Below are positions 11,701 through 21,160 of a DNA stretch of 64,000 nt, in pieces; the first letter of the stretch is position 1, and each line of letters begins with the position of its first letter. Both the position numbers and the translations under genes were made by a program. Below the pieces are notes generated by a model. The model saw only the letters and a program-made list of their open reading frames with translations, was not told where the DNA came from and did no database searches. The DNA is from Mytilus trossulus (Eukaryota; Mollusca; Bivalvia; Mytilida; Mytilidae), in NCBI RefSeq assembly GCF_036588685.1, contig NC_086377.1:70996283-71060282 (forward strand). Direction: 5' to 3'.

Positions 11701-14700
11701 CTTATATACATGAAATAAGTTTAGCATTGTTTTAAAAATTAGAATCAAAATGCCTTTGACCTTGAAGGAGAATTACAAATATTTAATTTGTCTATCTGAA
11801 GAATCATTTCACGCTTTTCAGTGGCGGATTCAGAGGGGGGCGTAGAGGGCGTACTTTTTTCAAGACCAGACTGCAACCTGCCTGCTGGGTGTGGCCTTTA
11901 TGTCTCCATTTGTCGGCCGTCAATCATAAATTTGTTGTCATTTCAGAATCATACTTAGTCTTTGGTTGATTTGAAACCCCTCACTTCCCTTAATTTTGTT
12001 GGGTGAAATATTATTATATCAACCAAACATTTGGATAAAAAATGCTTGTTTGTCTTTTTAATTCGTAACTGGTATTTTAAATTTAATCCAATAGCCCAGC
12101 CATACTACTAATATCATTTTACGATAGACAATTAATAGGGAGAATACAGCAACTAAAATATCCAACCCTTACACTTTACAGCAACATCAAAATATACAAG
12201 CCCCACGCCATGACCTGTTTAAAAAAGCATTTTATACTTTATATTTCATGTTTTAGCCCAAACAGGGCCACCAAAAAAAGGTGAAGTGTAAAAAATTCAA
12301 CCCTCCTTTCTAAAATCCTGGATCTGCCCCTGCTTTAATTACCATAAATTGATGTAATGGATTTTAAATGATTGATAAGTTGAGGTTTTTTAAAGGTGTT
12401 CAATGAATTTCTATGAAATAACAAGGTTGCTGATCAGTTTGAGTGACAAACTTATTGTTTAAAATTTACGGTAGTAAATAAACATTTCGTATTGAATTTG
12501 ATAACATTCTGAATTCTGTGTTGTAATATCAATGGATTTACAAAGATATCTAACTGTGAACCAAGATTTTCAGTATATTTAGATACCTGAACACTGTCTT
12601 ACATTCAGTATATTTAGATACCTGAACACTGTCTTACATTCAGTATATTTAGATACCTGAACACTGTCTTACATTCAGTATATTTAGATACCTGAACACT
12701 GTCTTACATTCAGTATATTTAGATACCTGAACACTGTCTTACATTCAGTATATTTAGATACCTGAACACTGTCTTACATTCAGTATATTTAGATACCTGA
12801 ACACTGTCTTACATTCAGTATATTTAGATACCTGAACACTGTCTTACATTCAGTATATTTAGATACCTGAACACTGTCTTTCATTCAGTATATTTAGATA
12901 CCTGAACACTGTCTTTCATTCAGTATATTTAGATACCTGAACACTGTCTTACATTCAGTATATTTAGATACCTGAACACTGTCTTACATTCAGTATATTT
13001 AGATACCTGAACACTGTCTTACATTCAGTATATTTAAATACCTGAACACCGTCTTACATTCAGTATATTTAGATACCTGAACACTGTCTTACATTCAGTA
13101 TATTTAGATACCTGAACACTGTCTTACATTCAGTATATTTAGATACCTGAACACTGTCTTACATTCAGTATATTTAGATACCTGAACACTGTCTTACATT
13201 CAGTATATTTAAATACCTGAACACTGTCTTACATTCAGTATATTTAGATACCTGAACACTGTTTTACATTCAGTATATTTAAATACCTGAACACTGTCTT
13301 ACTTTCAGTATATTTAGATACATGAACACTGTCTTACATTCAGTATATTTAGATACCTGAACACTGTCTTACATTCAGTATATTTAAATACCTGAACACT
13401 GTCTTACATTCAGTATATTTAGATACCTGAACACTGTCTTACATTCAGTATATTTAAATACCTGAACACTGTCTTACATTCAGTATATTTAGATACCTGA
13501 ACACTTTGAAATATATATTGATATTGTAAAGAATGGTGACACTTTAATAAAATAAATCTTATCTTTACAAAGATATCTAATAGTGAACCAAGATCTTGAG
13601 TATATTTAGATACCTGAACACTGTCTTACATTCAGTATATTTAAATACCTGAACACTGTCTTACATTCAGTATATTTAGATACCTGAACACTTTGAAATA
13701 TATATTGATATTGTAAAGAATGGTGACACTTTAATAAAATAAATCTTATCTTTACAAAGATATCTAATAGTGAACCAAGATCTTGAGTATATTTAGATAC
13801 CTGAACACTGTCTTACATTCAGTATATTTAAATACCTGAACACTGTCTTACATTCAGTATATTTAGATACCTGAACACTTTGAAATATATATTGATATTG
13901 TAAAGAATGGTGACACTTTAATAAAATAAATCTTATCTTTACAAAGATATCTAACAGTGAACCAAGATCTTTAGCATATTTAGATACCTGAACACTGTCT
14001 TACATTTCATCCGAATATCTGTCTTCTTCTGGTTTCAAACTGTTCCATTCTTTAGCCTTGTCTTTACTTATATCACATAACAACTAAAAATCAAGGAATA
14101 TGACATTTTAATGGATGTGGACACACATAAATGTCTTATCTAATATCATGAAACAACTTAACATCAAGGATATGACATTTTAAAGGATCTGGACAAACAA
14201 AATAATAATCTCAAATCACAAAAAAAAACTCAAACTCAACGAATATGACATTTTTATGTGGACATACAAATATGGCTTCATACATCACAAATCACAATTC
14301 ATCTTAAACAAAGAAGACAGTTTTATCAAAGACCTTGTAAGCAATTATAGGTCAAGACTGCTTCCATTACTTAATTAGACTTATTACCAGGTTTGCACTT
14401 ATATGAGCACCACAACATGTACCACATGTAGAAGGACATAAAATCACCCCAAGGTTCTTGTGGGCTTTGTATTGCTCACTCTTTGGTTTTCTATGTTTTG
14501 TTTTTTGTGCTATTAATTGTCTGTTGGTCTTTTTCTTTTTTAGCCATTGCGTTGTCAGTTTTATAGTAGACTTGAGAGTTTGAATTTTCCTCTGGTATCT
14601 TTCACATCTCGTTTTTTTAAAATTAATTAATGGATTGTAAAGGATTTAATTATGTAAATTATTTGTTCACCAGTATTGACCATCACCGACTGTAACATGT

Positions 14701-17700
14701 TTATGTCATAAGAGAAAATGTCTGATGCAACATGCAACAATGCAAAAGCATACCCGTAGCCAGGGGGTTCAGAGGGTTCGGATGAACCCCCCTTGAAAAC
14801 AAATAAGCACTGTTAAAGTCAATGTTCTGTTCGAATTGTGACTGTTTAAGTCGAGTTTGTGAGTCCAATGAACCCCCCTTGGAAATTCCTGGCTACGGGC
14901 CTGAAAAATGATTGGTGTATGATGTCTATAGTGTTGCAAATTCGTAAAAGGTCCAGTCTGTGTTTGTTTGATGTTTTTCTGTGTATAGATCTGATGAGTT
15001 AAGCCAATTCAACTGATTTTTATAGTTTGTTATTATAACACAACTGTCCCAGTTCAGGTTAGGGTTGAGTGCACACACACATGTTTAACTCCATTACATT
15101 TTTTATGTGGCTATCCCAAGCCAGGAGTCTGTAATTCAGTGGTTGCCATTGATATGTCATGTGGATATCAAATTAGTTTTTCGTAAATTATTTTTATAAG
15201 TTATGCTGCTAGTTTCTCAATTGATTTGTTTCATATTTTCGATTTTTGGGCCTTTTACAGCTGACTATATGGTATGGGCTTCTCTCATTGATGAAGGCTG
15301 TACGTTTGCTTGCATCCACTCTATTTGAACTTTGGTGGATAATTGATTCATTGGCAATCATACCCAATCTCCTTATTTTTATATACTACAGTAAAACCTG
15401 ACTAAACCGAACCCTTTAGGGACATGAGATGTTGTTTTCGGTTTTGGCAGGTATTCGGTTTCATTATGTTCACAATGCATAAAATGTGATATGATTGGTC
15501 TTCAGAACAAGTTTAGATTAGACAGGTTTCCGTTTTATTCAGGGTTTGGTCTAATCAGGTTTCACTGTACATGTATACTGCTTGTACTTACAACACAATG
15601 TGGAGTTTTACATGACTTTGTTATACAGTATAATTCATATCGATATCCTGAAAAATAAAATCAAAATTTAACTTTTTAAATACAGCAAAATTTCATTAAA
15701 GAAAATTTTTTCAAATTAATAATTATTATGTTGTACATTTCCTTTATCTCATTTCCATAAATAAAAAAATGAAATCCAATAGAATTTTCTATTTGAATAG
15801 GTTTACACTAGTCATGTTGGGGCCTTTATAGCTTGCTGTTTGGTGTGAGCAAAGGCTCTGCATTGAAGGATGTACTTTGACCAATAATTGTTTACATATG
15901 TGTTTCTAACATGTCCATTGCAGAGATGTCTCATTGCCACTCATACCACATCTTCTTATTTATATTAACATTCTTTTCATTGTGATCAAACATTTATATT
16001 CAAAAATTAAGTTAGGATTTCAATTTCTCCAAAAACTCAGTAAAATCAAGACAACACTACTTACCTTTAATATAATTTAGGGAATCTAAGATAACTATAT
16101 CATCTGTGTTAAGTAACCTGATAAAAAGAAAATATAAATGTTTATTAGGATGACAGACATCAAACAATAGGTAATATTTATTTTTCCTTCAAACTTCATA
16201 AGTTTGAAAATATTTGCTATTAACATGTATAATATAGACATTATATTTTGAGAATATGATATATTTTTTTTTAATTTTGATATCTCAAAAAGAATATTTT
16301 TTAAACAAAAATAAAATGTTTTGCTAAACATGCTTAAGTTGTGAAATCTAAAGTTAGTTTTCTATGTTGTGTCTTGTGTATTATTGTTTGTCTGTTTGTC
16401 TTTTTCATTTTTAGCCATGGCGTTGTCAGTTTATTTTTGATAGTTTGACAGTCCCTCTGGTATCTTTCGTCCCTCTTTTGTATCTGAACACCTGACAAAT
16501 TATTAATAAGATTTTCAGTTGCTTTATCAAGTTCTTGTCTGATTTGAAATTGAACTTTCACTTCTGATATCCATGGTGCATTATTTGTGGTGTAAAGATT
16601 GTGCATTCATAATTTGTTATGCATTTTAAACCATATCATTCACCTACCATCATGACCATCTTTTTAGTATTTTCCCATATATTTTTTACTATGACATGTC
16701 TGCAATGATTTTTCTGTGTAATTATATCAATATTTGGTTCACATGTACAAAAAAATGTACCCTGATAATTTCAGAAACAAAATACTATTTAAAATTCTGT
16801 TAGAACACCATGAGTATGCTACTTATCTTATGATGAATGGTATCATTTATGGGCTGAGTGTTGCTGAATTAAGAATACTGTGGATTCATTATTATTCGTT
16901 GGATACCAATTTTTGTGGATTTCATCACTTTCGTGGGTACAGATAAACCACGAAATAAAATGTTCAACAAATAAAAAATTCTCTATGCGCTTGTATGCAG
17001 ACATCGGCAAAACCACGAAATTAAATATATCCACGAACATACAAGTTTTCCTTTATCCATGAAAATTGGTACCCACGAGAAATAAATGAATCCACAGTAA
17101 GTAATAAGATATGAATACATTATTTACCTTTGTACTGAAGATTTTAAAGTTCCTCTTATTTCCTTTTCCTTTTTAGAATCTGAAATATGATACAAGCATT
17201 AATGTATTATTGTAAACTTTAACTGCCAATTTCACATATCCGCATTTTTGTTGTTGCTGTGAAATTCAGTTTTGAGACAATTACATTTCAGACTAGCATT
17301 CAATAATGATAATGAATTGACCTTAAACTTTTGTTCAGTTAGAAGACACAGTAATGGTAGCTTTGACTGGTAAAAACATGTCAGATCCAAAAGGTGTTAG
17401 GTACAAAAGCTTTTGATCAGCTAAAATGCCATACATATCATTCAAGTTTTTACACTTTCACAACACAAACTTAGTTTGAGCATCAATCTATCAGGGATCA
17501 AGGAGGGTGGTAAAGGGTTATTTCCATGCACTATGAACAGAGAATTCTAGTCAAATCGGCACCTGGTTCAATCGGCACTTGGTCAAAATCGTAACCCAGT
17601 ATAGTCAAATCGGCACCTAGTCAAATTGGCACCTGGTTAAATCGGCACTTGATGTAGTCAATTAGGCACCCATGTTAGATTTGTTAAATATATATATATG

Positions 17701-19135
17701 TTGTGTACAAGATGTAACTTTGTACAAATTATAATTTGTACAGGGTTTTTGTACAAGTTATAAGTTTTTTGACACGCATTTTCTTACACCAGGTAATAAA
17801 AGTTTATCTTTAATCTTTAAATTCAAATTTATATACTTTAACCTAACACTCTGTGCTATTATCTTTGTCCTCACAATGGAAACGAGGATACCTGAATGGT
17901 TTAAATTCTAATTTTAATTTTCTCCTGATACCACATATATCCATAAAGAGTCTTTTTGTGGTCTGATAATGTTTTTGTATTAATTCTCACTATTAGACTG
18001 TATCATATAGTTGTGAAAATATGACAGAAATATGCGAAACAATAGCCAGTGTTACATTGTGTTTTCACTATGTACTTGATTAAAGTTATTAATTATTTGA
18101 AAAGAAAATTCATCAAAACATCAGTAACATTATGTTGAGAAAACTTTAAATGATTAAAACTTTTGTATTTTTACTGCTTGATGCTTTTTAACATGTAATG
18201 CATGATAAAATCCAACCCCCAAAATAGATCATGATCGAATTTATACATTTTAAGAATTATTTATATATATATCTGGGACTATTATGCTAGTATACTTCAA
18301 TTACTAACTTAGCATAATAGTCATATTATATCAAATATTATTAGATGCTGAATTGACTTTAAATAGGTGCCGATTTAACCAGGTGCCGATTTGACTTTTT
18401 CTATGGGTGCCGATTTGACCAGGTGCCGATTTGACTTGTACCCATGAACAGATTGATGCCCGATTTATATAATTCCAAGGCTGTCAGTCAACACCAGAAG
18501 CGACAAAGCAACACATCTATTTTGAGTGGGCAAATATCCACTTTTTGATATGGGACAAGCTCTGACGTCCCACTGCCCCAGCTTGTCTGGCTAAACAGCT
18601 GTTGGAAGTCAGAGTAATCTCGGACTATTAAATACTTTATTGTCATCAGTAAGCAGATTAGCTAAGTAAGTACTTCTTTACTGACTTTAAGTCAGTCAGT
18701 TAACACACTGCCTTGTAAATGTAGTTCAGAGGTCTGTTGTTCGAGTCCTAGAGGAGTGCTGGGGGAGGGCAGTCATGCATACTTGTTCATGCAGTCAAAA
18801 TAATTATGATGTAAATAAAATAGCCTTGCCAGACATCATAATTATTTGGACCAAGTCATGGGCTCCTATTTTCAAAAGCAGCAGGAAACACTATTTGAAT
18901 TGCCAATGGCGTAACTTGATAAGAAATTGAAGAAACAGACATGACACTGATAGTCAACTACAAGTATATGAGGTTTTTTTTTATAATTTTAACCTGCATA
19001 GACTGAATTTCTGTCAACTCCAATACTATGGTCACTTATAACATTAACAGTTTTAGCTTTGAAATGTTCCTTTAGTTGTTGTGCTCGTGTAGATTTGCCA
19101 CTGGATGGAAAGCCACAAATCAAAACAAACGGCAT
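5589..19135 (-). CDS. KTI12: KTI12 homologue, Elongator-associated P-loop ATPase (complete, 9 exons)
   Basis: The gene reads right to left. Coding exons are 19135-18994, 17179-17128, 16117-16065, 15647-15592, 14083-14004, 10827-10668, 7340-7278, 6446-6378 and 5732-5589. They sum to 819 nt, 272 aa plus TGA, with GT-AG introns and matching phases throughout. The protein opens MPFVLICGFPSSGKST (Walker A, residues 8-15). It carries IVILDSLNYIKG (72-83), a Walker-B-like family signature, then LEALFMRFEEPN, RWDSPLF and the C-terminal RQFITYTKMHP block. By family knowledge, Kti12 binds Elongator and tRNA and supports wobble-uridine (U34) modification. It is shorter than the human protein (about 354 aa), mainly because the variable middle linker is short. 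The human gene, as I recall, has no introns. Introns here are packed with repeats. Identity is secure and exon ends are likely but untested. Confidence 0.93.
6378..6446 (-). CDS. KTI12: KTI12 exon 8
   Basis: Acceptor TTTTTGTCAG; donor GAAAAA|GTATCC. The 23 codons read VIMESQKTGVPGD...VPGTQEK. The family has the same motif (ESQK-x-vPGD-x-PGT) at this point, and joining to exon 9 here aligns without a gap. Confidence 0.9.
6507..6694. mobile_element. MITE, family TACTGTGGATTCATT
   Basis: Perfect 15-bp terminal inverted repeats TACTGTGGATTCATT / AATGAATCCACAGTA enclose 188 bp in KTI12 intron 7. A second member is at 16876. There is no coding capacity, and the TA termini suggest a TA target preference. 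Confidence 0.8.
7278..7340 (-). CDS. KTI12: KTI12 exon 7
   Basis: Acceptor GTTTTTCAG|CAACCC; donor AATAGC|GTAAGT. The 21 codons read QPLSSTNFLYELDRITQE..., matching the SxFLhxLDxxTxxv helix of KTI12 proteins. It is in phase 0 at both ends. Confidence 0.92.
7620..7815. mobile_element. Decayed MITE related to the 6507/16876 family
   Basis: Shows ATGGGTATCAATTTTTGTGGTT on the left and CCATGAAAGTTGGTATCC...AATGAATTCAC on the right, the same subterminal words as the 16876 element, in KTI12 intron 6. Termini are eroded. Confidence 0.45.
8155..8316. mobile_element. Foldback MITE, almost completely palindromic (162 bp)
   Basis: GAAATAATTCCTTCATGTCA at the left is the inverted match of TGACATGAAGGAACTATTTC at the right. 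Pairing continues almost to the centre, CACTAGCGCTCAGTG, which is itself nearly palindromic. It lies in KTI12 intron 6. Confidence 0.8.
8432..8882 (+). repeat. Terminal direct repeat, left copy
   Basis: 451 bp, bounded by GGTCC...GGACC. It differs from the right copy mainly by an extra stretch of about 10 bp (TTCGTTGTTC) near its start. Confidence 0.85.
10172..10613 (+). repeat. Terminal direct repeat, right copy
   Basis: 442 bp and nearly identical to the left copy, in the same orientation. It ends next to the TACT putative target duplication. Confidence 0.85.
10668..10827 (-). CDS. KTI12: KTI12 exon 6
   Basis: Acceptor ATATTTTTAG|ATTAG; donor CAAAAT|GTAAGA. It encodes LEALFMRFEEPNPNQRWDSP and ALFNRKPPPPNMATQN, the best-conserved central block of KTI12. 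A later GT at 10616 could extend the exon by 51 nt, but joining to exon 7 at 10668 gives the family alignment. Confidence 0.93.
10828..12537. other. KTI12 intron 5, proximal part
   Basis: No coding signal. It holds an eroded family-S SINE-like fragment near 11436-11515, an AT microsatellite near 11617-11630 and the MITE at 11819. Confidence 0.4.
11819..12332. mobile_element. MITE with GGCGGAT(C)CAG termini, about 514 bp
   Basis: Left end CAGTGGCGGATTCAGAGGGG pairs with right end TCCTGGATCTGCCCCTG. A related, shorter element is at 22138. Possible 5-bp flanks (CTTTT/CTTTA) are imperfect, so no clear target duplication. Confidence 0.6.
12538..14005. repeat. 35-bp minisatellite with nested 187-bp higher-order repeat
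   Basis: From 12571 there are 26 complete 35-bp units plus a partial one, each with TACCTGAACACTGTCTTACA. From about 13500 the pattern changes to 187-bp units, with landmark TTTGAAATATATATTG recurring at 187-bp intervals near 13506, 13693 and 13880. The array abuts KTI12 exon 5. On the gene strand each unit reads AATGTAAGACAGTGTTCAGG, copying the true donor GAAAT|GTAAGACAG of exon 5. Confidence 0.92.
14004..14083 (-). CDS. KTI12: KTI12 exon 5
   Basis: Acceptor TTGATTTTTAG|TTGTTATG; donor GAAAT|GTAAGACAG. Encodes LLCDISKDKAKEWNSLKPEE and DRYSDE, the region after the nucleotide-binding core. Its donor is the seed of the neighbouring minisatellite. Confidence 0.9.
14488..14615 (+). repeat. Dispersed repeat, family T
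   Basis: Family phrases TTAGCCATTGCGTTGTCAGT and CTCTGGTATCTTTC. Other copies are at 16358, 51527 and, inverted, 32840, 58090 and 61325. Family name not known to me. Confidence 0.6.
14752..14900. mobile_element. MITE with CCCGTAGCCAGG termini (about 148 bp)
   Basis: Left CCCGTAGCCAGGGGGTTCAG and right CCTGGCTACGGG are inverted, with nested GGATGAACCCCCCTTG / AATGAACCCCCCTTGG direct words. Located in KTI12 intron 4. Confidence 0.7.
15388..15570. mobile_element. MITE, family TACAGTAAAACCTG
   Basis: Inverted ends TACAGTAAAACCTGACTAAA and GGTCTAATCAGGTTTCACTG TA (about 27 bp with few mismatches) enclose 183 bp next to KTI12 exon 4. Same family as 5028. Confidence 0.7.
15592..15647 (-). CDS. KTI12: KTI12 exon 4
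   Basis: Acceptor TATTTTTCAG|GATATCG; donor TGTGTT|GTAAGT. Encodes YRYELYCITKSCKTPHCV, equivalent to the FRYELYC segment of the family. Confidence 0.93.
16065..16117 (-). CDS. KTI12: KTI12 exon 3
   Basis: Acceptor TTTTTATCAG|GTTAC; donor ATTAAAG|GTAAGT. Encodes LLNTDDIVILDSLNYIKG, containing the Walker-B-like aspartate and the KTI12 signature. Confidence 0.93.
16358..16480 (+). repeat. Dispersed repeat, family T
   Basis: TTCTATGTTGTGTCTTGTGT, TTAGCCATGGCGTTGTCAGT and CTCTGGTATCTTTCGTCCC. It overlaps the minus-strand 90-codon open frame at 16334-16606, which is therefore mostly repeat. Confidence 0.65.
16876..17099. mobile_element. MITE, family TACTGTGGATTCATT
   Basis: TACTGTGGATTCATT at the left and AATGAATCCACAGTA at the right. 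Subterminal GGATACCAATTTTTGTGG is inverted near the right end (CCATGAAAATTGGTACC). 224 bp, in KTI12 intron 2, 29 bp from exon 2. The overlapping open frames on both strands are by-products. Confidence 0.82.
17128..17179 (-). CDS. KTI12: KTI12 exon 2
   Basis: Acceptor CATATTTCAG|ATTC; donor GTACAAAG|GTAAAT. Encodes DSKKEKEIRGTLKSSVQ, the helix before the Walker-B strand. Confidence 0.9.
17542..18443. mobile_element. Foldback-like element with subterminal repeat arrays and 9-bp TSD
   Basis: The left arm has several copies of TCAAATCGGCACCTGGT, and the right arm has the inverted form ACCAGGTGCCGATTTGA several times, over roughly 100 bp each. Flanks share ATGAACAGA exactly (17533-17541 and 18444-18452), a probable 9-bp target duplication. 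The interior is AT-rich with no open frame. Tandem-repeat inverted arms with 9-bp duplications recall Foldback or Mutator-like non-autonomous elements; class assignment is inference. It lies in KTI12 intron 1. Confidence 0.75.
18685..18765 (+). ncRNA. tRNA-like SINE head or tRNA relic
   Basis: GTCAGTCAGTTAACACACTG resembles an A box and TTGTTCGAGTCCT a B box about 45 nt later, the spacing of an internal RNA polymerase III promoter. The acceptor stem does not pair convincingly, so this is not a functional tRNA gene. It is probably the head of a SINE. Confidence 0.35.
18793..18857. mobile_element. Short MITE, family AGTCCAAATAATTATGAC
   Basis: AGTCAAAATAATTATGATG at the left is inverted as CATCATAATTATTTGGAC at the right, with TAGCCTTGCCAGAC inside. 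A better member is at 25412. Confidence 0.6.
18994..19135 (-). CDS. KTI12: KTI12 exon 1 (start codon)
   Basis: The ATG at 19135-19133 opens MPFVLICGFPSSGKSTRAQQ, the expected family start with the P-loop GFPSSGKS immediately after the first strand. Donor is TATGCAG|GTTAAA. No in-frame upstream ATG is needed. Confidence 0.94.
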
Positions 19136-19142
19136 GTTTTGA

Positions 19143-19150
19143 CCGGAAGT
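19143..19150 (+). promoter_or_regulatory. ETS-type site (CCGGAAGT) in KTI12 proximal promoter
   Basis: CCGGAAGT lies 8 nt upstream of the KTI12 start codon. A second GGACCGGA/ATCCGGAA cluster lies at about 19182-19205. Such sites near transcription starts are typical of animal housekeeping promoters. Assignment is inference. Confidence 0.4.
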
Positions 19151-19209
19151 AGTTATTGAACACTATCTTCGAAACACAAACCGGACCGGATTTCAGGATC
19201 CGGAATTAC

Positions 19210-19430
19210 ACATGAGGCTCCTCATGGGGGTGTCCAAGTAATCACATAAGTAAAAATGTTTTGCAAATATAATCATATAATCATCAATTATCATTTTAAG
19301 CAACATAATCACGTTATCGAAAATACAGTTCATGATTATCAAATAATAAAGTAATCATGATAATTTTTGGTTTGGTAACCAAATAATCACTATCAAATGG
19401 CCAAGTAACCATGAACATACGAGACTACAA
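19210..19430. mobile_element. Dispersed repeat with ATGAGGCTCCTCATG end
   Basis: Palindromic end ATGAGGCTCCTCAT is followed by GGGGGTGTCCAAGTAATCAC and a stretch rich in AATAATCA/TGATTAT. The same words are seen at 59255-59445 in inverted arrangement. Probably an AT-rich MITE next to the KTI12 promoter. Confidence 0.55.
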
Positions 19431-19668
19431 AAAAGAAAATATGATCAGGCTCATACATGGGAGCAAATTCTTATTACTGAATTTTACGTTTGTTCTTAAA
19501 GAGAACGTGTCGATGCTTTGAACATGACGTAACATAATAAACACTATACATAGGGCCTCTATCGAAATAATGATCCTTAATTTACACACAGGGGTTTGTT
19601 ACAATTTACCATGTACTATCCATACGAACCCCTAAAAAATGGCATTATGTTTGAACCGATCGCGACGT
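19431..19668. other. Intergenic, nothing recognised
   Basis: No coding or repeat structure was identified. Confidence 0.3.
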
Positions 19669-20112
19669 TGATAAGTTTGACCCGAACTTATCAAGTCAAC
19701 TCCCGGTTGCTGTTGAAACTAAGAAAACACTTCTAAAAGTCGCAAATACAGCCCGATAAATCGATTATCAGGTTATCTGCATAATGATATTATAAAAAAT
19801 CAGCTGCTCGACTCAATTTAAACTTGAGACTTTTCTTTATCTCGTTTGCTTCGCTCACTCGATTAAAAGCTTCATTGTGACTCGCAGCTGATATTTTACA
19901 ATATTAACATGCAGACAACCTGATCCTCTGATGGACGTTACATATTATAAATTATTTTCAGTGAGGTTAAAACATTGATAAGAACCGATTTTCCGATTTG
20001 TCGTATTATATCATTTGCATGATAGAAAAGTGCGTTTCTTAATCATGTTAATTCTCAAGAAAACTGTCGCCGGACAATTAATTTCAGTTGATAACTTCGG
20101 GTCAAAATCCAG
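19669..20112. mobile_element. Nested inverted-repeat element
   Basis: Outer words TTTGACCCGAACTTATCA (19678) and GTTGATAACTTCGGGTCAAA (20086) are inverted. Inner arms ATCAGGTTATCTGC (19767) and GCAGACAACCTGAT (ending 19924) are inverted, with AATCAGCTGC / GCAGCTGAT further in. The left end also forms a 9-bp-stem hairpin TGATAAGTT/AACTTATCA. No open frame. Confidence 0.6.
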
Positions 20113-20333
20113 TATCAGCGTCGGCGGGTAATATGTCTGAACTCAGTTGAAACGTTATATTTAGTTCGGTTTAGTCAGGGTTAACGTACTTTGGCGTCTC
20201 AAAACAGTGCTCACAGAGCAAAACTTGGGAACAGTATTAAATAAAACCGGCGTAAACATTTCAGTGTGTCCACTCTTGTTTGCTTGATCACTTGCTATAC
20301 CATGTTTATAATAAATAAATACCAAATATAAAA

Positions 20334-20530
20334 AAGAAGATGTGGTATGGTTGCTTATGAGACAATTGTCCACAAGACTAAAATGACACAGAAATTAACA
20401 ACATTATGTCACCATACTGCCTTCAACAACGAGCAAAGCCCATACCGCATAGTCAGCTATAAAAGGCCCGAAATGACAATGTAAAACAATTCAAACTAGA
20501 AACCTAACAGCCTCATACATGATCAATACA
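20334..20530 (+). repeat. Dispersed SINE-like repeat, family S (good copy)
   Basis: AAGAAGATGTGGTATGGTTG, GAGACAATTGTCCACAAGAC, ATGACACAGAAATTAACAAC, GAGCAAAGCCCATACCGCAT and TATAAAAGGCCCGAAATGAC occur in order. Well-preserved member of the family found throughout this window. Confidence 0.7.
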
Positions 20531-20626
20531 TTTAGCGCGTCTTGAATTATCTTCACAGTAACGTTCAAAATAAAACATTTGGAAGCCAATAATGTAATGA
20601 TATGTCTATATTCCAAAAGATCCATA

Positions 20627-20648
20627 CCCCCCCCCCCCCCCCCCCCCC
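20627..20648. repeat. Poly(C) tract, 22 bp
   Basis: Uninterrupted run of C, a likely site of length polymorphism and sequencing error. Confidence 0.9.
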
Positions 20649-20769
20649 AAAATGTAAAGATAGAAAATTTGATCTTTTGTTAGTTGCATTAGTTTTTAGC
20701 TTTGTGTCGATCTGATAAGTCTAGCCTTTTAAACTGATGTTTAAGGTTTGTACATATATTACATATTGG

Positions 20770-20895
20770 TTAGATAACTGTGAACGTGGCATGGATTATA
20801 GAAACACACAGCAATACGCACAGTAAAACTCAGCGTTAAAGAAGTTTGGGTCCGATGTTAGCATAGATAACAGAAGAAACCAAGTAAAATGATGA
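20770..20895 (+). repeat. 3' fragment of dispersed repeat family W
   Basis: CACAGCAATACGCACAGTAAAACTC, then GGGTCCGATGTTAGCATAGA, matches the 3' part of the longer copy at 22655-23075. Confidence 0.55.
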
Positions 20896-21034
20896 TGATT
20901 TATAAATAATAACATAAATTAACAAAATGAGAGTAATCAACATTAATCAGTGGTAAGATAATTAAATATGTATAGAGGATATGGTAATTTTTGTATAAGT
21001 GGGACTAGTAATACAAGTTTTCTAAATGAGGCTG

Positions 21035-21108
<74 letters not shown>

Positions 21109-21160
21109 GTATAAGTGGGACTACCTACCTACCTACCTACCTACCTACCTACCTACCTAC
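21035..21160 (+). repeat. Compound microsatellite (TATC)n and (TACC)n
   Basis: About 18 TATC units (21035-21106) are followed by the 14-bp word TGTATAAGTGGGAC and about ten TACC units (21121-21160). The same word also stands at 20994, upstream of the first tract, so a short duplication brackets the array. The open frame through it (LSIYLSIY...) is not a protein in its own right. Confidence 0.92.

Noticed and set aside
12571-13505. CRISPR-like regular array
   Set aside because: The 35-bp units are directly contiguous with no unique spacers, in an animal intron; it is a minisatellite. The same applies to the 44-bp array at 44213-45080.
16334-16606. 90-codon minus-strand frame in KTI12 intron 2
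   Set aside because: Half is inverted family-T repeat. The remaining VKVQFQIRQELDKATENLIN stretch does not fit KTI12, whose exons 2 and 3 join perfectly without it. It could be a remnant of another sequence but has no support.
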